Shown here one piece after another: positions 32,422 through 41,020 of a stretch of DNA of 42,342 nucleotides. The stretch is from Alphaproteobacteria bacterium (GTDB lineage: Bacteria > Pseudomonadota > Alphaproteobacteria > SHVZ01): the NCBI GenBank assembly GCA_016869375.1, contig VGEH01000022.1:1-42342 (forward strand), given 5' to 3'. The notes beneath the pieces are model-generated. The model was not told the DNA's origin. It saw nothing but the letters and a program-made list of their open reading frames with translations, and ran no database searches. Position 1 is the first letter of the stretch. Every line of letters begins with the position of its first letter. Both the position numbers and the translations under genes were made by a program.

Positions 32422-34317
32422 ATGACGCGATCACCATCTGACGATCCTGCGTCGAAGTTGACCGTCCGGGCCGTGGTCGAGTCGGCGAGGCAGCATCGCG
32501 AGGAGAACCGGCTGCCCGAGGCGCTGGCGCTGCTCGAAGTCGCGGCGCGATTGTGGCCGGAGGATCCGCGCGTCCGCCACCAGTTCGGTGTCGCCTTGGC
32601 GGCGCAGCGTAACGAAGAGGGCGTCGAGCATCTCCTGGCGGCCGTCCTCCAGGAACCGACGAATGTCGAGTACCTCGCAGGCTTGGCCGAGGGAGCTGCG
32701 GAGCTGGGCCGCGTCGATGTCGCGGGCACCTGGTTCCGGCGGGCGTTGGCATTGGCGCCGAGTCGCGAGGGCTCGATGCTGCGCTTCGGCTGGATGTTCG
32801 TCCGCGCGCAATCCAGGAGCGATGCCGAGATCTGGATGCGTCGCGTGATGGCGGTCGTCTCCCGCGCGAGCGCCGGGCTTCGCGATCTCGGTTTCATGCA
32901 GGCCCGGCTGGGCCATCTGCAGCAGAGCCTGACAAGCCTCCGCCAGGCGATCGAACGCGATCCGAAGGACGGCCGTGCGCATGAGATGATGGCAGTCGCG
33001 TTGCGCGGGCTCGGCGCGCCGGAAGACATGGTGATGACGGCGTTGCGGATCGCGGCCGAGCTCATGCCCGAGCGGATGGAGACCGTTCATCCGCTGCTCG
33101 GGTACCTGCGCGACATCGGGGACGAGGCCGCGTACATGCGGTACGGGGGCCCGCACATCGAACGCCAGATGGCGGCGGTGGCCGAGGACGAGATCGGCAG
33201 GCATGGCATCCGGATCCTCTGGCCGGAAGATCCGATGATCGGACGGATCGGCGAGATCGCCTTGCAGCTCGACATGCATGTCAAGATGAAGGCGATGGGG
33301 TGGGTGCCGCGCTTCGTCACACTTCTGCTGGCGCCGAAGGAGCGCGTGGCCAATGGCGCGTTCCTGGACTACTTCCGGTCCTTCGTGACGGTGGTCGACG
33401 ACCCGAGACTGATCGAGAAGTTGGAGCCGCTGCAGAAGCGGATACCCTTCAACCTGACGGATCTGCGCCTTCCCGATGGCCGCGTGCTCTCGAGAAGTCG
33501 CGTCTATCACGCGGTCCAGGAAGAGTGGCAACGCCAAGGGCGCGGACCGCTGCTGACGCTTACCCAAGCGCATGCCGAGCAGGGGCGGCGCGATCTCCGG
33601 CGCATGGGAGTTCCGGAGGGGGCCTGGTTCGTCTGCCTCCATGTGCGGGAGCCGGGATACATGAAGGAGGGGACGAACAGCTCTGAAGCCGTTCGGAACG
33701 CCAACATCGCGAACTATCTCCCGGCGGTGGAGGAGATCGTGCGGCGGGGCGGCTGGGTGATCCGTCTCGGCGACGCATCCGTGACGCCGCTGCCGCCGAT
33801 GCAGCAGGTCATCGACTATGCCCGCTCGCCGTTCAAGTCGGAGGTGCTGGATGTCTTCCTGATGGCGAGCTGCCGGTTCCTGCTGGGCACGACCTCCGGG
33901 CCGGTGATGGTCTCGGAGCTGTTCGGCGTCCCGGTGGGAGCGGCGGACTAAATTCCGATCGGCGGCATGTTGCACACATCGAAGGACGTGATCATCCCGA
34001 AGCCGCATCGGGACAAGGCGACCGGACGGATGCTCAAGTTCGAGGAGTATCTGAAGCTGCCGATCGCCCTCATGTACGACTCAAACCACTTCAACGCCCA
34101 GGGTCTGGAAGCGCTGGCGAGCGAGGCGGAGGACATTCTGGATCTGGCGATCGAGATGCTGGAGCGCACCGAAGGCAGGTGGCCCTACGACGCCGAGGAC
34201 GAGAGGCTGAACGAGCGCTGGCACGAGATCAGCCGGCCCTTCACCCTGGGGCGGACCGGATGCCGGGTCGGCCGCGGTTTCCTCAGGCGCCACCGGCACC
34301 TGTTCCAAGGCGTCTAA
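32422..34317 (+). pseudogene. TIGR04372-type glycosyltransferase, copy 2, with one in-frame TAA
   Basis: This is a tandem paralogue of the preceding gene, collinear over its whole length (631 codons against 629 residues). At codon 510 (33949-33951) TAA replaces the Tyr codon of copy 1: GVPVGAAD-stop-IPIGG here, GVPVGAADYFPIGG there. The frame then stays open for another 121 codons and keeps copy 1's sequence (HTSKDVIIPKP, GCRVGRGFLRRH). There is no frameshift and no other lesion. Termination at 33951 would yield a 509-residue protein lacking the end of the glycosyltransferase domain. Possibilities are a recent nonsense mutation, an assembly error or stop readthrough. The stop overlaps the convergent methyltransferase gene by 4 bp. 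Confidence 0.8.
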
Positions 34318-35513
34318 GGGCGCAGCAGGTAGCGCGGGCTGGCCGGGAAGATCGAGCGGAACACGCCGCCGCGCGCGGTGAAGGCGCCGTGCTTGGCCAT
34401 GACCCTCTCCTCGAATTCCGGCGCGAAGCAGGTCAGGCAGGCACCGATCTCGCCCGCGGCGAGCACGCTGGACGGCATGATCGGCAGGCGCGCGCCCGGC
34501 ATGAACAGGCCGACCTTGTTCGCATTGTCGTCGATTACCGCTTCGATCTGGCTGCCGAGATCGAGGTAGTTGAGGAACGCGCAGGCGAAATGCCCGGCAC
34601 CGAAGAGCGCGACCTTGCCGTGGCGCTCGCGCAACGCGGCGATCGCCGCGGCAGCACGCCGCGAAGTCTCCTTGAAGGACGCGCCGTAGCGCCGGCCGAC
34701 TTCCAGCTCCTCGGCGCTTGCGGCCGGAGCCGACTTCTTGGCCGTCGACGGCGTGAGGAGGAAGACGAGCGAGTCTTCGAAGGGGTAGGGGAAGCGGTGC
34801 ATCGCCCTTATGTCGAAGCCGCCGTTGCGGAAGACAGCGGTCGCGGTGTCCGGCGTCAGATAGAGGCGGTGTTCTTCCCAGATGCCGGTGTAATCGGCCT
34901 GCCGAAGCCAGACGCCGCAATCCGGGATCTCGACCATGACGGTGCCGCCCGGCGCCAGCAGCGCATGCAGGCTCTTCAATAGGCGCGGCAGGTTGGCGGT
35001 GTGCTCGAGGATCTGGCGGATGACGACGAGGTCGGCGCCGCCGCCGCCGGCGGCTCTCAGGCTCGTGGCGATCTCGGGCGTGATGATGTCGGTCAGCGTC
35101 TCGACGGCGGCGGTGGTGGTGCGCCCGCCCGCCAGAGCCGGATCGGCCGAGAGCTTCCAGCCATTCGTCACGCCAAGCGGCGCCAGGGCGTCCAGCGTCG
35201 TGTGATCCTTGGCCGAGAAGGCGCAGATGCGCGATTGGGACCCGAGGCCGAGCTCGGCGACGAGCCGCTTGGCGAGATCGGGGATGTGATCCTCGGGCTC
35301 GCGATAGGTCATCCAGGCAAAGCGCGGCAAGAGCTCGGTCGAAGGCGGCATGTCGACGAGCTGCACGAGGCCGCAGGCGCTGCACTGGCCGACCGAGAGC
35401 GGGAAGCGCTCTTCGTGGGCCTTCGGATCAGTGAGGAAACGGTTCGAGATCGGCTGCGTGCCGAGGTCGATCAGCAGGCCGACCGGGGAGTGACCGCACC
35501 CTTGGCAGGCCAT
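34314..35513 (-). CDS. C-methyltransferase-like protein with zinc-finger domain and degenerate SAM motif
   Basis: A 399-residue protein built like the sugar C-methyltransferase at 27531: N-terminal zinc-binding CQGCG and CSACG, a middle methyltransferase-like domain containing YTGIWEEHRLYLTP where the catalytic stretch belongs, and a C-terminal Rossmann-like domain (KVALFGAGHFACAFLNYLDLG). SAM motif I, normally hydrophobic-Asp/Glu-x-Gly-x-x-x-Gly, is replaced by SRICAFSAKDHTTLDAL with no glycines, so SAM binding is doubtful. It may be a divergent or non-catalytic homologue. The ATG at 35513 overlaps the epimerase stop by one base (TGATG). It is the last gene of the long minus-strand operon. 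Confidence 0.7.
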   Translation of the reverse strand: MACQGCGHSPVGLLIDLGTQPISNRFLTDPKAHEERFPLSVGQCSACGLVQLVDMPPSTELLPRFAWMTYREPEDHIPDLAKRLVAELGLGSQSRICAFSAKDHTTLDALAPLGVTNGWKLSADPALAGGRTTTAAVETLTDIITPEIATSLRAAGGGGADLVVIRQILEHTANLPRLLKSLHALLAPGGTVMVEIPDCGVWLRQADYTGIWEEHRLYLTPDTATAVFRNGGFDIRAMHRFPYPFEDSLVFLLTPSTAKKSAPAASAEELEVGRRYGASFKETSRRAAAAIAALRERHGKVALFGAGHFACAFLNYLDLGSQIEAVIDDNANKVGLFMPGARLPIMPSSVLAAGEIGACLTCFAPEFEERVMAKHGAFTARGGVFRSIFPASPRYLLRP

Positions 35514-36391
35514 CAAGGCGCTTCCTGCGCTACGGTACGCCTTACGCCGTCGGTGAGCGGCGTGAAGGCGAAGTCGGGGAAGAGGCCGCGCAGACGCTGG
35601 CCGTCGAAGGCATTGTCGACCTTGTCCTTCGAGCGCGCGCGCGTCTCGACCGCGATCTCGCGGCCGGCGACGGCGCGCACGGCGTCGAGCACGTCGCGGA
35701 AGGTGTAGCTGTGCCCGGCGACGATGTTGAGGGGGCCGGCGAAATCGAGTTCGAACAGCCGCGCGACGATCTCGGCGAGATCCTCGACGAAGATCATCTC
35801 GCGCAGCTCGCTGCCGTCGCCCCAAATCCTGATCGGCCCGCCGGATGCGACTTCCTTGAGGAAGCTGCCGACGCCGTAGGAGACGACCTTTTCGCCTGGC
35901 CCGTAGACCGTCGGCGGCCGCACCGAGACGAGGCTCGTCGCCGGCAGCGCGCTGCAGACCTTGCCAAGCAGGAGCTCGCCCGACAGCTTGGCGAGGCCGT
36001 AGAAGGACCGGAGATTGGGTGGTGTCTCTTCGGTGATCGCGGTGTTAGCGACATCTTCGCCATAGACGGCGGTGGAAGAGAAGAAGACCACTCGCGCGGG
36101 CGGGTTCCTTTCGATCGCGCGGCCGAGATTGGCGACCATGCGCATGTTCTGTTCGTAGGCTGCGATCGAGTCGCCGAGCTGGCGCTTCATCGCCGCGAGC
36201 ATGATGACGCCGGCATCGGCGCCGAGCAGCGGGACGATCCGCTCGGCCGACGCTTCCGCCGTCAGGTCGACATCGGCGATCGAACGGCCGTTGAGCTCGG
36301 CCTTCGGGTAGCGGGCGCGAAGCCGCTCGACGATGACGCGGCCGATGAACCCGTCATGTCCGAGAACGAGGAAACGTCCCGGCGCGCTCAC
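35513..36391 (-). CDS. NAD-dependent epimerase/dehydratase (SDR family)
   Basis: A 292-residue extended SDR. It has the NAD-binding motif VLGHDGFIGRVIV, FFSSTAVYGED with the catalytic Ser, Y131/K135 in YGLAK, and SVRPPTVYGPGEK and REMIFVEDLAEI further on. It should epimerise, dehydrate or reduce a nucleotide sugar. GTG at 36391 is chosen because it overlaps the WbuC stop (GTGA), the coupling style of this operon, and places the dinucleotide motif near the N-terminus. Substrate unknown. Confidence 0.83.
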   Translation of the reverse strand: MSAPGRFLVLGHDGFIGRVIVERLRARYPKAELNGRSIADVDLTAEASAERIVPLLGADAGVIMLAAMKRQLGDSIAAYEQNMRMVANLGRAIERNPPARVVFFSSTAVYGEDVANTAITEETPPNLRSFYGLAKLSGELLLGKVCSALPATSLVSVRPPTVYGPGEKVVSYGVGSFLKEVASGGPIRIWGDGSELREMIFVEDLAEIVARLFELDFAGPLNIVAGHSYTFRDVLDAVRAVAGREIAVETRARSKDKVDNAFDGQRLRGLFPDFAFTPLTDGVRRTVAQEAP

Positions 36392-36903
36392 GCCGTTTTC
36401 CTGAGATCGCTGAGGTAACGCGTAGCGGCGGCCTCGTCCTTGCCGTCCGGCGACCACGGCGCCCACTCGGTCTGTGCCGGATCGAAGGGGCCGGAGGTCG
36501 CCTCGTGGAAGACGAACCAGTCGGAGTCGATGACGAGCGAGTGATAGACCGCGGTCTCGACGCGATAGAAGAATGCAGCGCCGGACCCCGACGGTCCCAT
36601 GGAGATGCGGCGCTCGATGCGGCCATCCGCGGCGAAGATCAAGGCGGAAGCCCTTCCCTCGATGACATGGAGGGATTCGGGCTTGCCGTGATGGCGATGC
36701 GGCCGGACATAGGCGTCGCGGCCGTGGACGATCAGCATCTCGTGCAGCGAGTGGCTCGGATCGGGATGGGCACAGAGGCGGGTGCGCCGGCGCGGAGTCT
36801 CGGCGGCGCGCGCTTTCAGGAACGCGATCTCTTCCGGCCCGACCGAGGTGAAGTCGCGGTCTGTGTAGTAAACCTCGTCGTTGATCTTGCGGAACGGAGG
36901 CAT
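36388..36903 (-). CDS. WbuC-family cupin
   Basis: A 171-residue cupin resembling WbuC, a metalloprotein of unknown reaction common in O-antigen clusters. The likely metal-binding motif is RPHRHHGKPESLHVIEG (two His plus Glu), with a second cupin motif around VYHSLVIDSDWFVFHEATSGPFDP. WbuC homologues typically share the N-terminal LxARAAETPRRRTRLCAH-type segment seen here. It lies 12 bp upstream (in transcription) of the epimerase start region and after the methyltransferase. Confidence 0.8.
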   Translation of the reverse strand: MPPFRKINDEVYYTDRDFTSVGPEEIAFLKARAAETPRRRTRLCAHPDPSHSLHEMLIVHGRDAYVRPHRHHGKPESLHVIEGRASALIFAADGRIERRISMGPSGSGAAFFYRVETAVYHSLVIDSDWFVFHEATSGPFDPAQTEWAPWSPDGKDEAAATRYLSDLRKTA

Positions 36904-36915
36904 CGTGTAGGCAGT

Positions 36916-37581
36916 CTACTCGAAGTAGATGAAGCCGTGGTCGCCGCGATAACCCGCCTGGTCGATCACCCAGGCCCAGCTAGCCGGCGACAGCAGGCTC
37001 TCGCAGGTGAGCTGCCAGTACAGCAGGTTGGCGCGCTCGCGCTCGTTGCGGAAGGACTCGACCATCACGTATTTACGCGGCCCGCGCCCGACCCGCTCGA
37101 GCTCGGCGAAGGCGATGAGGGTGTCCTCGACGGCAAGATTGTGAAGCGTGCCGAGCGAAAGGATGACGTCGAAGCTGCCGGCGGGGAAGGGAAGGGCCTT
37201 GGCGTTGCCGACCGCGAGATGCGGCTTCACCTCGGGCTTGGCGTTGGCGATGCCGTAATCCGAGATGTCGAGTCCGAATATCTCGGCACCGGGCACGGAT
37301 TGGGAAAGCTCGTAGAGGAGAAAGCCCTTGCCGCAGCCGACATCGAGGATCCGGTCGCCCGGCTTGATCATGTAATGCGCGGCCAGCCGGTCGGCGAGCG
37401 GGCGCCAGCGGCCGTCGTAGCGATAGCCGCCATAGCCGTACTGGCGCGGCCCGTCCCAGTACTCCGCGCCGAAGCGCTTGGCGACGGTCGCGCACTCGGC
37501 CTTGTCGAACTGGGTGACGCGCGCGACGTAGTCGCGCTTGGTCTTCCCGTGCATGTCCTGCAGGAAGTCGATCTGCGCCAT
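36916..37581 (-). CDS. Class I SAM-dependent methyltransferase
   Basis: A 221-residue methyltransferase. Motif I is ILDVGCGKGFLL, followed by the acidic loop FGLDIS, NAKALPFPAGSFDVILSLGTLHNL (motifs II/III) and a KYVMVESFRNERER segment. It is preceded by an N-terminal extension with Tyr/Gly-rich YGYGGYRYDGRW that may contact the substrate. The set of neighbours (LIC12192-type protein and 2OG oxygenase) suggests a sugar or sugar-linked substrate. ATG at 37581 overlaps the upstream gene's stop by one base. Confidence 0.85.
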   Translation of the reverse strand: MAQIDFLQDMHGKTKRDYVARVTQFDKAECATVAKRFGAEYWDGPRQYGYGGYRYDGRWRPLADRLAAHYMIKPGDRILDVGCGKGFLLYELSQSVPGAEIFGLDISDYGIANAKPEVKPHLAVGNAKALPFPAGSFDVILSLGTLHNLAVEDTLIAFAELERVGRGPRKYVMVESFRNERERANLLYWQLTCESLLSPASWAWVIDQAGYRGDHGFIYFE

Positions 37582-37991
37582 CAGAGAGTCTTCGGCGCAC
37601 GGGCGAGCGCCTGCTGCACGAGCCAGATATCCTCGATCCGGCCGATATCCTCGGCGGTGCGCAGCACCTGGCCCTCGATCGCGGTATGCAGCGTCGCCTT
37701 GGCGGCGAGCACGCGCCGGTAGACCTCGCGGCGCCGATCGGCCGCTTCCGGCAGCATGAAGAGCGTGTAGCAGACGATGCCCTGCAGGCGCGGCAGCTCG
37801 GCCAGGACCTCGTTCAGCATCATGTAGCAGCGAGGCATCGCGTATTCGACGGAGGAGAGCAGGTACTGGAGGCCGCTGCGCTGGCAGTAGTCGCGGACCA
37901 CCAGGTTCTGCACGGCCTGCGGCGCGCGGTTGCCGAGGACGGGGCGGCTGCCGATGTAGCCCCGGTAGCCCGCCCGCGCGGGCTCGCTCAC
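37581..37991 (-). CDS. LIC12192-type 'sporadic carbohydrate cluster' protein
   Basis: A 136-residue protein of unknown function. The blocks GYRGYIGSRPVLGNRAPQ, VQNLVVRDYCQRSGLQYLLS and VEYAMPRCYMML match what I remember of the family named sporadic carbohydrate cluster protein LIC12192. That family is a marker of scattered surface-polysaccharide clusters first noted in Leptospira. It has no signal peptide or membrane segment. The start is the GTG at 37991, overlapping the dioxygenase stop (GTGA), and its own stop overlaps the methyltransferase start. Being locked between those two suggests it works with them. Confidence 0.78.
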   Translation of the reverse strand: MSEPARAGYRGYIGSRPVLGNRAPQAVQNLVVRDYCQRSGLQYLLSSVEYAMPRCYMMLNEVLAELPRLQGIVCYTLFMLPEAADRRREVYRRVLAAKATLHTAIEGQVLRTAEDIGRIEDIWLVQQALARAPKTL

Positions 37992-38794
37992 TGAAAGCCC
38001 TCCGGCAGCTTGTAGGCGAGCCCGACCCGCGTCTGCGGGCGCATGGTGATAGGCTCGAAGAACTCTCCGAGCTTCTTGTCGGCATAGGGCGTGAAGAGGC
38101 CCTTGAAGCGGCAGTTGAAGGTCCAGCGCGTGGTCTTCTCGGCGTTCACGCGATTGCCGTGGATCAGGTTCTGGTCGAACAGCAGGAACTGGCCGTAGTC
38201 GACGGCGAGGAAGCGCGCATCGGCCTCGTAGTCGCGATAGAGCGCCTCGACGCCCTTGTCGTTGTAGTCCGAGAGCTTCGCCGCCGCCTTGGCGTTAGCG
38301 GCGGGCGGCAGGATGAACATGCTCTTGGTCGCGCGGCAGTCGACCAGCGGGAGCCAGACGACGACCTCGAACGGCGAGTCCCCGGCCCAGGTGTCGGTAT
38401 GCGCCGGCAGCAGCGAGCTCTCGTCGCCGGGGAGCTGGATGGAGAGGTTGGCGCGGCGCTGCATCGCCAGCTCGTTGCCGACCAGCGAGGCTAGGGTCTT
38501 CTCGGCGAGGCTGTAATAGGCGCGTCGGAACCAAGGCTCGCTGTTGATACCGGCGATCATCGCCAGGCGGAAGGCGTTCAGCTTGTCCGGTCCGACTTGG
38601 CTGTGGATGTCGTCGAGGAACGCCTTGGGATCGTCCGGCGGATCGAGCTTCAGCTGCGCTGCCGCGAGCTCGGCCATGCGAGCCTGGATGCGATCGAGCG
38701 AGGCACGATCCTCGACCGCGCGGATGATGTAGCCATCCTTGAGGAAGGCGTCGCCCAGGATGCGATCTTCGTTCGAGAGGAAGCCGCCGGTCAT
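37988..38794 (-). CDS. Sporadic carbohydrate cluster 2-oxoglutarate/Fe(II) oxygenase
   Basis: A 268-residue dioxygenase. The iron ligands are H132 and D134 in LLPAHTDTWAGDSPFEVVVWLPL, with the distal His in LIHGNRVNAEKTTRWTFNCRFK, where the Arg should bind 2-oxoglutarate. The set matches, from memory, the 2OG-Fe(II) oxygenase named for the sporadic carbohydrate cluster and usually found with the LIC12192 protein, exactly as here. It could hydroxylate, desaturate or ring-modify a sugar intermediate. ATG at 38794 overlaps the preceding DegT gene by 4 bp. Confidence 0.82.
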   Translation of the reverse strand: MTGGFLSNEDRILGDAFLKDGYIIRAVEDRASLDRIQARMAELAAAQLKLDPPDDPKAFLDDIHSQVGPDKLNAFRLAMIAGINSEPWFRRAYYSLAEKTLASLVGNELAMQRRANLSIQLPGDESSLLPAHTDTWAGDSPFEVVVWLPLVDCRATKSMFILPPAANAKAAAKLSDYNDKGVEALYRDYEADARFLAVDYGQFLLFDQNLIHGNRVNAEKTTRWTFNCRFKGLFTPYADKKLGEFFEPITMRPQTRVGLAYKLPEGFQ

Positions 38795-39909
38795 TTGAAG
38801 AAGCCGTTCACTGTATCGGCGACGCGGCGGATATCGCCGTCGGTCAGGAACTGATGGATGGGGAGCGAGATGATACGGCCCGCCTGTTTCTCGGTGACCG
38901 GCAGGTCGCCGGGTTTGCTGCCGAGCTTGGCAGCCGCAGGCTGCAGGTGGATCGGGATCGGGTAGTGGATCGCCGAGCCGACGCCGCTCGCATGCAGATG
39001 CTCGCGCAGCTCGTCGCGGCGGTCGACCTGGACGACGAAGGTATGGAAGGTGTTGAACTCTTCCTGCCGGCAGGGCGGGCTGAACACGTGCTTGGCATTG
39101 AGCAGGCGACGGTAGGCTTCGACGTTCGCGCGGCGGCGCGCGATGATGTTTGGCAGGCGCTCGAGCCGCATCAGCAGCAGCGTCGCCTGCAGCGTATCCA
39201 GCCGCGAGTTGATGCCCCATTCGGTCACGGTGTTGCGGTCGGTCTGGCCGTGATTGCGCAACCGCCGGATACGCTCGGCGACATCGGCGTGCTTCGTTGT
39301 CAGGAAGCCGGCATCGCCTGCAGCATTGAGATTTTTCAGCGGATGCAGCGAGAAGGCGCCGGCATCGCCCCAATTGCCGGCCTGGCGGTCGAGCAGGGTC
39401 GAGCCGATCGACTGCGCCGCGTCCTCGACGATGAAGAGCTTGTGCCTGTCGGCGATCTCCTGGATCGCCGGCATGTCGCAGATCCGCCCCGTGAGGTGCA
39501 CCGGCATGATCGCCTTGGTCTTCGCCGTGATCGCCGCCTCGATCTTCGCCGGATCCATGCACTGATCGGGCTTCACGTCGACGAAGACCGGCCGGGCGCC
39601 GACCTGGACGATCGTCGCCGCCGAGGCGACGAAGGAGTTCGACTGGGTGATGACCTCGTCGCCCTGGCCGACGCCGAGCGCCAGCAGCGCCAGCATCAGC
39701 GCGTCGGTGCCGGAGTTGAGCGCGACGACATAGTCGAAGCCGAAGCGCCGCGAGAGCTGCCGCTCGAACTCGGCGACCGCCTCGCCCAGGATGAAGTCGC
39801 CCTTGCTGAACACGCGCTCGACCGCGGCGTGGATCTCGTCCTTCTCCTCGGCGTATTGGGCCTTGAGATTGACGTAGGGGATATCGAGCCCGGCGGAGGA
39901 GCGCATCAT
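38791..39909 (-). CDS. DegT/DnrJ/EryC1/StrS aminotransferase (first of a tandem pair)
   Basis: A 372-residue PLP-dependent sugar aminotransferase. It has VALNSGTDALMLALLALGVGQGDEVITQ, VEDAAQSIGS with the PLP-ring-stacking region, and Schiff-base lysine K192 in SLHPLKNLNAAGDAG. GINSRLDTLQATLLLMRL and AIHYPIPIHLQPA complete the family pattern. It starts 7 bp after the other DegT gene, with which it shares the SLHPLKNLN site. The pair may aminate two positions of one sugar, or one member may be a sugar dehydratase of the same fold, though both keep the lysine. Confidence 0.9.
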   Translation of the reverse strand: MMRSSAGLDIPYVNLKAQYAEEKDEIHAAVERVFSKGDFILGEAVAEFERQLSRRFGFDYVVALNSGTDALMLALLALGVGQGDEVITQSNSFVASAATIVQVGARPVFVDVKPDQCMDPAKIEAAITAKTKAIMPVHLTGRICDMPAIQEIADRHKLFIVEDAAQSIGSTLLDRQAGNWGDAGAFSLHPLKNLNAAGDAGFLTTKHADVAERIRRLRNHGQTDRNTVTEWGINSRLDTLQATLLLMRLERLPNIIARRRANVEAYRRLLNAKHVFSPPCRQEEFNTFHTFVVQVDRRDELREHLHASGVGSAIHYPIPIHLQPAAAKLGSKPGDLPVTEKQAGRIISLPIHQFLTDGDIRRVADTVNGFFK

Positions 39910-39916
39910 GGCGCTG

Positions 39917-41020
39917 CTAGCGACTTCGATAGAAGCCGCGCACCGTCTCGATGACGAAGTCCTGCTCTGCCCGCGACAGGTGCTGGTCGACGGGGAAGCT
40001 CAAGACCTCGTCCGCCTGACGGTCGGAGACCGGGAAGTCGCCGAGCTTGTGGCCGATATGCTTCAGGCCTTCCTGGCGATAGATCGGAATCGGATAGTGG
40101 ATCTTGGCCGAGATGCCGGCTTTCAGGCAGTGCGCATGCAGCGCGTCGCGGTCTTCGGCGAAGATCATGTAGAGGTGGAACACGCGCTTCACGCGGTTGG
40201 AGCGCGGCGGCACGCGCACCTGCTTGATGTCGGAGAAGGCGCGGTCGTAATAGGCGCCGTTGGCGATGCGCTTCTCGGTGATGTCGAAGGTCTGCGGGAT
40301 CAGCCAGTTGCCGACCACCGCCTGCACCGAGTCGAGGCGCGAGTTGTATCCGAGGATCTCGACCTCGTCGCGATTGGCGAGGCCGTGATTGCGCAGCAGG
40401 CGCAGCTTCTTCACCATCTCGTCGTCGTTGGTGACGGCGATGCCTGCATCGCCCCAGACGTTGAGGTTCTTCAGCGGATGCAGCGAGAAGCCGGCGCCGA
40501 TGCCCCAGGTGCCGCCGCGCTTGCCGTCGCATTCGGCGAGGATCGCCTGGCAGGCATCCTCGACCACCGGCAGCTTGTGCCGGGTCGCGATCTCCATCAG
40601 CCGCGGCATGTCGCACATCTCGCCGGTGAAGTGGACCGGCATGATCGCCTTGGTCTTCGGCGTGATCGCCGCCTCGACCTTCTCGACATCCATGCAGAAA
40701 TTGTCGAGGGCGTCGACGAAGACCGGCCTGGCGCCGATCTCGGCGATGGCGCCGACGGTGGCGACGAAGGTGTTGGCGGCGGTGATGACCTCGTCGCCAT
40801 GGCCGATGCCGCAGGCCTTCAGCGGCAGCTTCAGCGCATCGGTACCGGAGCCGACGCCGATGGCATGCTTGACGCCGATCAGGTCGGCAAAGCGCTTCTC
40901 GAACTCGGCGACGGGCTTGCCCAAGGTGAAGTCGCCGGTAGCGACCAGCTTCTTGAGCTCGGCCAGGATCGGATCGGGATCGGCGAATTGCTGTCCGAGA
41001 TAGGAGTAGCGGACCTTCAT
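39917..41020 (-). CDS. DegT/DnrJ/EryC1/StrS aminotransferase (second of a tandem pair)
   Basis: A 367-residue PLP enzyme with IGVGSGTDALKLPLKACGIGHGDEVITAANTFVATV, VVEDACQAILAECDGKRGGTWG, and Schiff-base lysine K184 in SLHPLKNLNVWGDAG. The C-terminal GISAKIHYPIPIYRQEGL block is typical. It is clearly paralogous to the gene at 38791 but well diverged, so not a recent duplicate. ATG at 41020 overlaps the transketolase C-subunit stop by one base. It would aminate a keto-sugar, possibly one produced through the transketolase next to it. Confidence 0.9.
   Translation of the reverse strand: MKVRYSYLGQQFADPDPILAELKKLVATGDFTLGKPVAEFEKRFADLIGVKHAIGVGSGTDALKLPLKACGIGHGDEVITAANTFVATVGAIAEIGARPVFVDALDNFCMDVEKVEAAITPKTKAIMPVHFTGEMCDMPRLMEIATRHKLPVVEDACQAILAECDGKRGGTWGIGAGFSLHPLKNLNVWGDAGIAVTNDDEMVKKLRLLRNHGLANRDEVEILGYNSRLDSVQAVVGNWLIPQTFDITEKRIANGAYYDRAFSDIKQVRVPPRSNRVKRVFHLYMIFAEDRDALHAHCLKAGISAKIHYPIPIYRQEGLKHIGHKLGDFPVSDRQADEVLSFPVDQHLSRAEQDFVIETVRGFYRSR

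Noticed and set aside
38791..41020. A recent duplication of one DegT gene
   Set aside because: The two proteins share the active-site block but differ throughout the rest, so the duplication is old or the genes were acquired separately.
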